Source of the DNA: a virus
DNA length: 64,000 nt
Reading direction: 5' to 3' (one strand)
IMG/VR virus record: IMGVR_UViG_3300010885_055964
Coordinates: 1-64,000 of that record
A program made the translations under genes and the position numbers. Below, in pieces: positions 62,101-64,000 of the stretch. Under the pieces are notes generated by a model. The model was given only the letters and a program-made list of their open reading frames with translations, was not told the DNA's origin and did no database searches. Numbering within the stretch: the first letter of the stretch is position 1; every line of letters begins with the position of its first letter.

Positions 62101-63242
62101 TACATAATAGGATAAGAACGATTTAGCACAGTTAGTCTATTATATAATAATCGGTGTATCATAAACATGTCGAATAATATAGACTGATCAACCATACCAG
62201 CACCTAGTAGAGAAAGATGTTCGACAATACATTGTTCCTGCTCGGTGATATTAGATAATACGAATTTCCACTCTTTAAGTGGGATATTCGATTTAGCCAT
62301 TAGATGATCTCGAGTATCGATGGGTTCGAGTATTCCGCCTAATGAACTAAATGACTCATGAGTAATGAACCCTTTTACTTTATTCCACAGGTGGGCACCA
62401 CCATGATTAGAGCAATGATTGTCTTGCCATAATAAATGTGGAGCGGTATTCCTTTGATTAGAAAAAGGTGCTGTGTCTATCTCAATCGCATATGCATTAA
62501 CAGCACCACGCCAATAAGACGACTTAGGAGGAAAACGCCCTTCGTCGGTGTATGGCTCTGTCAATCGTTCATATCCATGCCTGATGAATATGGAATCTCG
62601 ATTAATATAAAAATATGACAGGACAGGCCTTAAATATAAATAGAATGCATCAATAGTCGATTTAATGTCTTTATCTAAAATGCCATATGTATATGCATAT
62701 CTGCCATCCACCCATTGTCGATGGTCATCATATCTTCTTAATTCTATGCGATCCGCCTTGACTAATGTCCATTCGGTCTGTTGATCAACTACACCAGAAT
62801 GGCGGTATGTGATAGGTTGCAATTGATTGTAGAAGTACTCGAGATGTGTGTCATGGAGTGGTTGTGCATAGCCATTTGTTTTAAGGAAATCGTGCAGAAT
62901 GATTGATACCCAAGTATGTGGATTGATAGTTGAATCTATAAGATAAGCGATAATGCAGCTGCAGATGCCATGGAAGAATCCATGTTCGACATCGTTAAAG
63001 TATGCTTGTATCATTGATTGGTCGAATGGCTTAAATGGGGTTAGATATTTGTTTATTTTGCTATAGTTATGGATTACATTTTTTTTATTAGTATGGGCCA
63101 ATCCTAGCTCGGTTAGGTATTTGATGTTACCGAAAGAACACCTAGTGCATAGGTCATATTTGATCTTTTTGAGACAGACAGATATAGAAGTGTATTGTTT
63201 AAGACATAATTGTCCACGTATATGTTGGTCGAGAGAGGCCAT
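62094..63242 (-). CDS. HD-domain-like hydrolase, uncertain
   Basis: 382 residues from the ATG at 63242, which has GGAG 7 bases upstream. FFHGICSCIIAYLI, ILHDFLKTNGY and HDTHLEYF place a His, His-Asp and later Asp in an order reminiscent of HD phosphohydrolases; VKADRIELRRYDDHRQW could provide the last Asp. C-terminal half is unassigned and Cys/His-containing (WQDNHCSNHGGAH). It converges on the FAD-like gene with a 7-base overlap. Confidence 0.45.
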   Translation of the reverse strand: MASLDQHIRGQLCLKQYTSISVCLKKIKYDLCTRCSFGNIKYLTELGLAHTNKKNVIHNYSKINKYLTPFKPFDQSMIQAYFNDVEHGFFHGICSCIIAYLIDSTINPHTWVSIILHDFLKTNGYAQPLHDTHLEYFYNQLQPITYRHSGVVDQQTEWTLVKADRIELRRYDDHRQWVDGRYAYTYGILDKDIKSTIDAFYLYLRPVLSYFYINRDSIFIRHGYERLTEPYTDEGRFPPKSSYWRGAVNAYAIEIDTAPFSNQRNTAPHLLWQDNHCSNHGGAHLWNKVKGFITHESFSSLGGILEPIDTRDHLMAKSNIPLKEWKFVLSNITEQEQCIVEHLSLLGAGMVDQSILFDMFMIHRLLYNRLTVLNRSYPIMYQ

Positions 63243-63303
63243 GTGATTCTCCACTTAAGTATATTTTAGTGATATGTAGCACAAGTAATTATATTGGTGT
63301 ATT

Positions 63304-64000
63304 ATGAAGCATAGTAGTCGTAGAAGCTTTTACGAATCAGGTTTGAGGATAAATAAGCACTCTAATGATAGGTTATCGGAAGAGATAGAAGAATTCGATT
63401 GGCACAATAAGAATATTATAATAACAAAGGTTAATAAACCTAAACAATTGATAGTCGCTGGTTTAACCGAAACAGAAGTAGAGCAGAAGGATAAATTTAT
63501 AGGACAGTTATACACCGCATGTATGACTTGCTCTATTTGCCCTATCGGAACCGAGTGTGTTAGTAAAGACGGTATTTATAGGGATCCTCACTTATTGAGC
63601 AATAGAAATATTTCGAAATATGTTATGGTGTGTGATAGACCAACGTGGGATGATATTACTAATAGGGATAATGATGGGCATGCTAGCGAAATAGAAAAGT
63701 TAACGCAGGTCAAAGAAATATTAGATAGATTATATATAACATATCTTGTTAAATGTAGTAGCATTGATAGAGGTGATTATTACGAAAATTGTCGCCCATT
63801 TATACAATTAGAAATGAATATATTAAAACCCACATTAATCATATCATCAGGTCAGGAACCTTTCGATAGACTCAAGGCAGATAGTAGTTTAGAATATAAA
63901 GATAATGTTAAGAAGATAACGAATAGTATATTTAATATTAAAATGCTAACCATAGCGGATATATCTGACGTACGATTTATTGATCATATAAAAATAGTAA
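63304..64000 (+). CDS. Partial uracil-DNA glycosylase superfamily-like protein (3' end off the window)
   Basis: An open frame of 232 codons from ATG 63304 to the window edge without a stop. After a polar N-terminal ~60 residues, CMTCSICPIGTEC resembles the Fe-S ligands of family 4 glycosylases, followed by KYVMVCDRPTWDDIT where active enzymes have V-x-x-G-E-x-P-G, then DRLYITYLVKCSS and NILKPTLIISSGQ, the third and fourth conserved strands. The lack of a Glu in the GEAPG position suggests a diverged or inactive member, or a protein that only binds DNA. Distance from the divergent HD-like gene is ~60 bases of AT-rich promoter DNA. Confidence 0.55.
   Translation, partial: MKHSSRRSFYESGLRINKHSNDRLSEEIEEFDWHNKNIIITKVNKPKQLIVAGLTETEVEQKDKFIGQLYTACMTCSICPIGTECVSKDGIYRDPHLLSNRNISKYVMVCDRPTWDDITNRDNDGHASEIEKLTQVKEILDRLYITYLVKCSSIDRGDYYENCRPFIQLEMNILKPTLIISSGQEPFDRLKADSSLEYKDNVKKITNSIFNIKMLTIADISDVRFIDHIKIV

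Noticed and set aside
1-64000. CRISPR arrays, insertion sequences, group I/II introns
   Set aside because: No regularly spaced repeats, transposase motifs or intron core sequences were seen; the tandem repeats found are only two units each.

Overview
The window looks like part of a very large tailed-phage genome (jumbo or huge class) in an AT-rich, tightly packed, mosaic style. Evidence: about 75 genes with almost no intergenic space, many small zinc-ribbon hypothetical proteins, a phage-type replication and recombination set (DnaE-type polymerase, SbcC/SbcD, an XPD/DinG-like helicase), nucleotide metabolism (dUTPase, ThyX, a PurA/PurZ homolog, a deoxyribosyltransferase-like protein), fibre genes, a phage tRNA and sigma-like factors. 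No terminase, portal or capsid gene is recognisable here, so the virion cassette must lie elsewhere. The host cannot be read directly. Several domains (FGE/sulfatase-modifying-factor-like fibre domain, sulfatase, CsrA, the short phage motifs in the first gene) resemble those seen in Planctomycetota and their phages, but that is inference.

Layout. 1-646: GC-rich partial gene unlike the rest. 0.9-5.1 kb (minus): a compact PHP-less DnaE polymerase, small proteins and an HTH-phosphoesterase fusion. 5.2-7.3 kb (plus): small genes and a sulfatase. 7.4-17.3 kb (mostly minus): FkbM methyltransferase, dUTPase, ThyX, tRNA-Arg, a methyltransferase/radical-SAM pair, CsrA, HNH-like protein, and two GC-richer patches with degraded or unassigned DNA. 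17.3-31.7 kb: a Gln-rich 600-residue protein, NucS, sulfotransferase, a 1,692-residue fibre, a PurZ-like synthase and small genes. 31.8-34.2 kb: a collagen-like fibre gene and a ~600-nt non-coding stretch full of nested hairpins. 34.2-42.9 kb: GNAT, SbcD, LicD-cytidylyltransferase fusion, helicase, SbcC, deoxyribosyltransferase. 42.9-52.9 kb: a beta-propeller protein, glycosyltransferases, a radical-SAM/SPASM pair, two sigma-like factors and DUF115-like enzymes. 52.9-64 kb: an actin-like ATPase, a DnaE replicase split into two genes, zinc-binding proteins, an FAD-type oxidoreductase and a partial UDG-like gene.

How the genes may work together. Two DnaE systems, NucS, SbcC/D and the helicase suggest self-directed replication, repair and recombination. 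dUTPase, ThyX and the PurZ-like enzyme shape the dNTP pool, possibly towards 2-aminoadenine. The LicD fusion, glycosyltransferases, methyltransferases, sulfotransferase and sulfatase form a surface-glycan toolkit for host envelope or virion. CsrA and the sigma-like proteins suggest takeover of host post-transcriptional and transcriptional control.

The strongest unexplained items are the large structured RNA candidate at 33.55-34.15 kb (minus strand), the replicase split exactly at its catalytic motif with a 12-nt repeat at both edges, the Ser-for-Asp change in the PurA homolog, and a circularly permuted FGE-like domain in the giant fibre.
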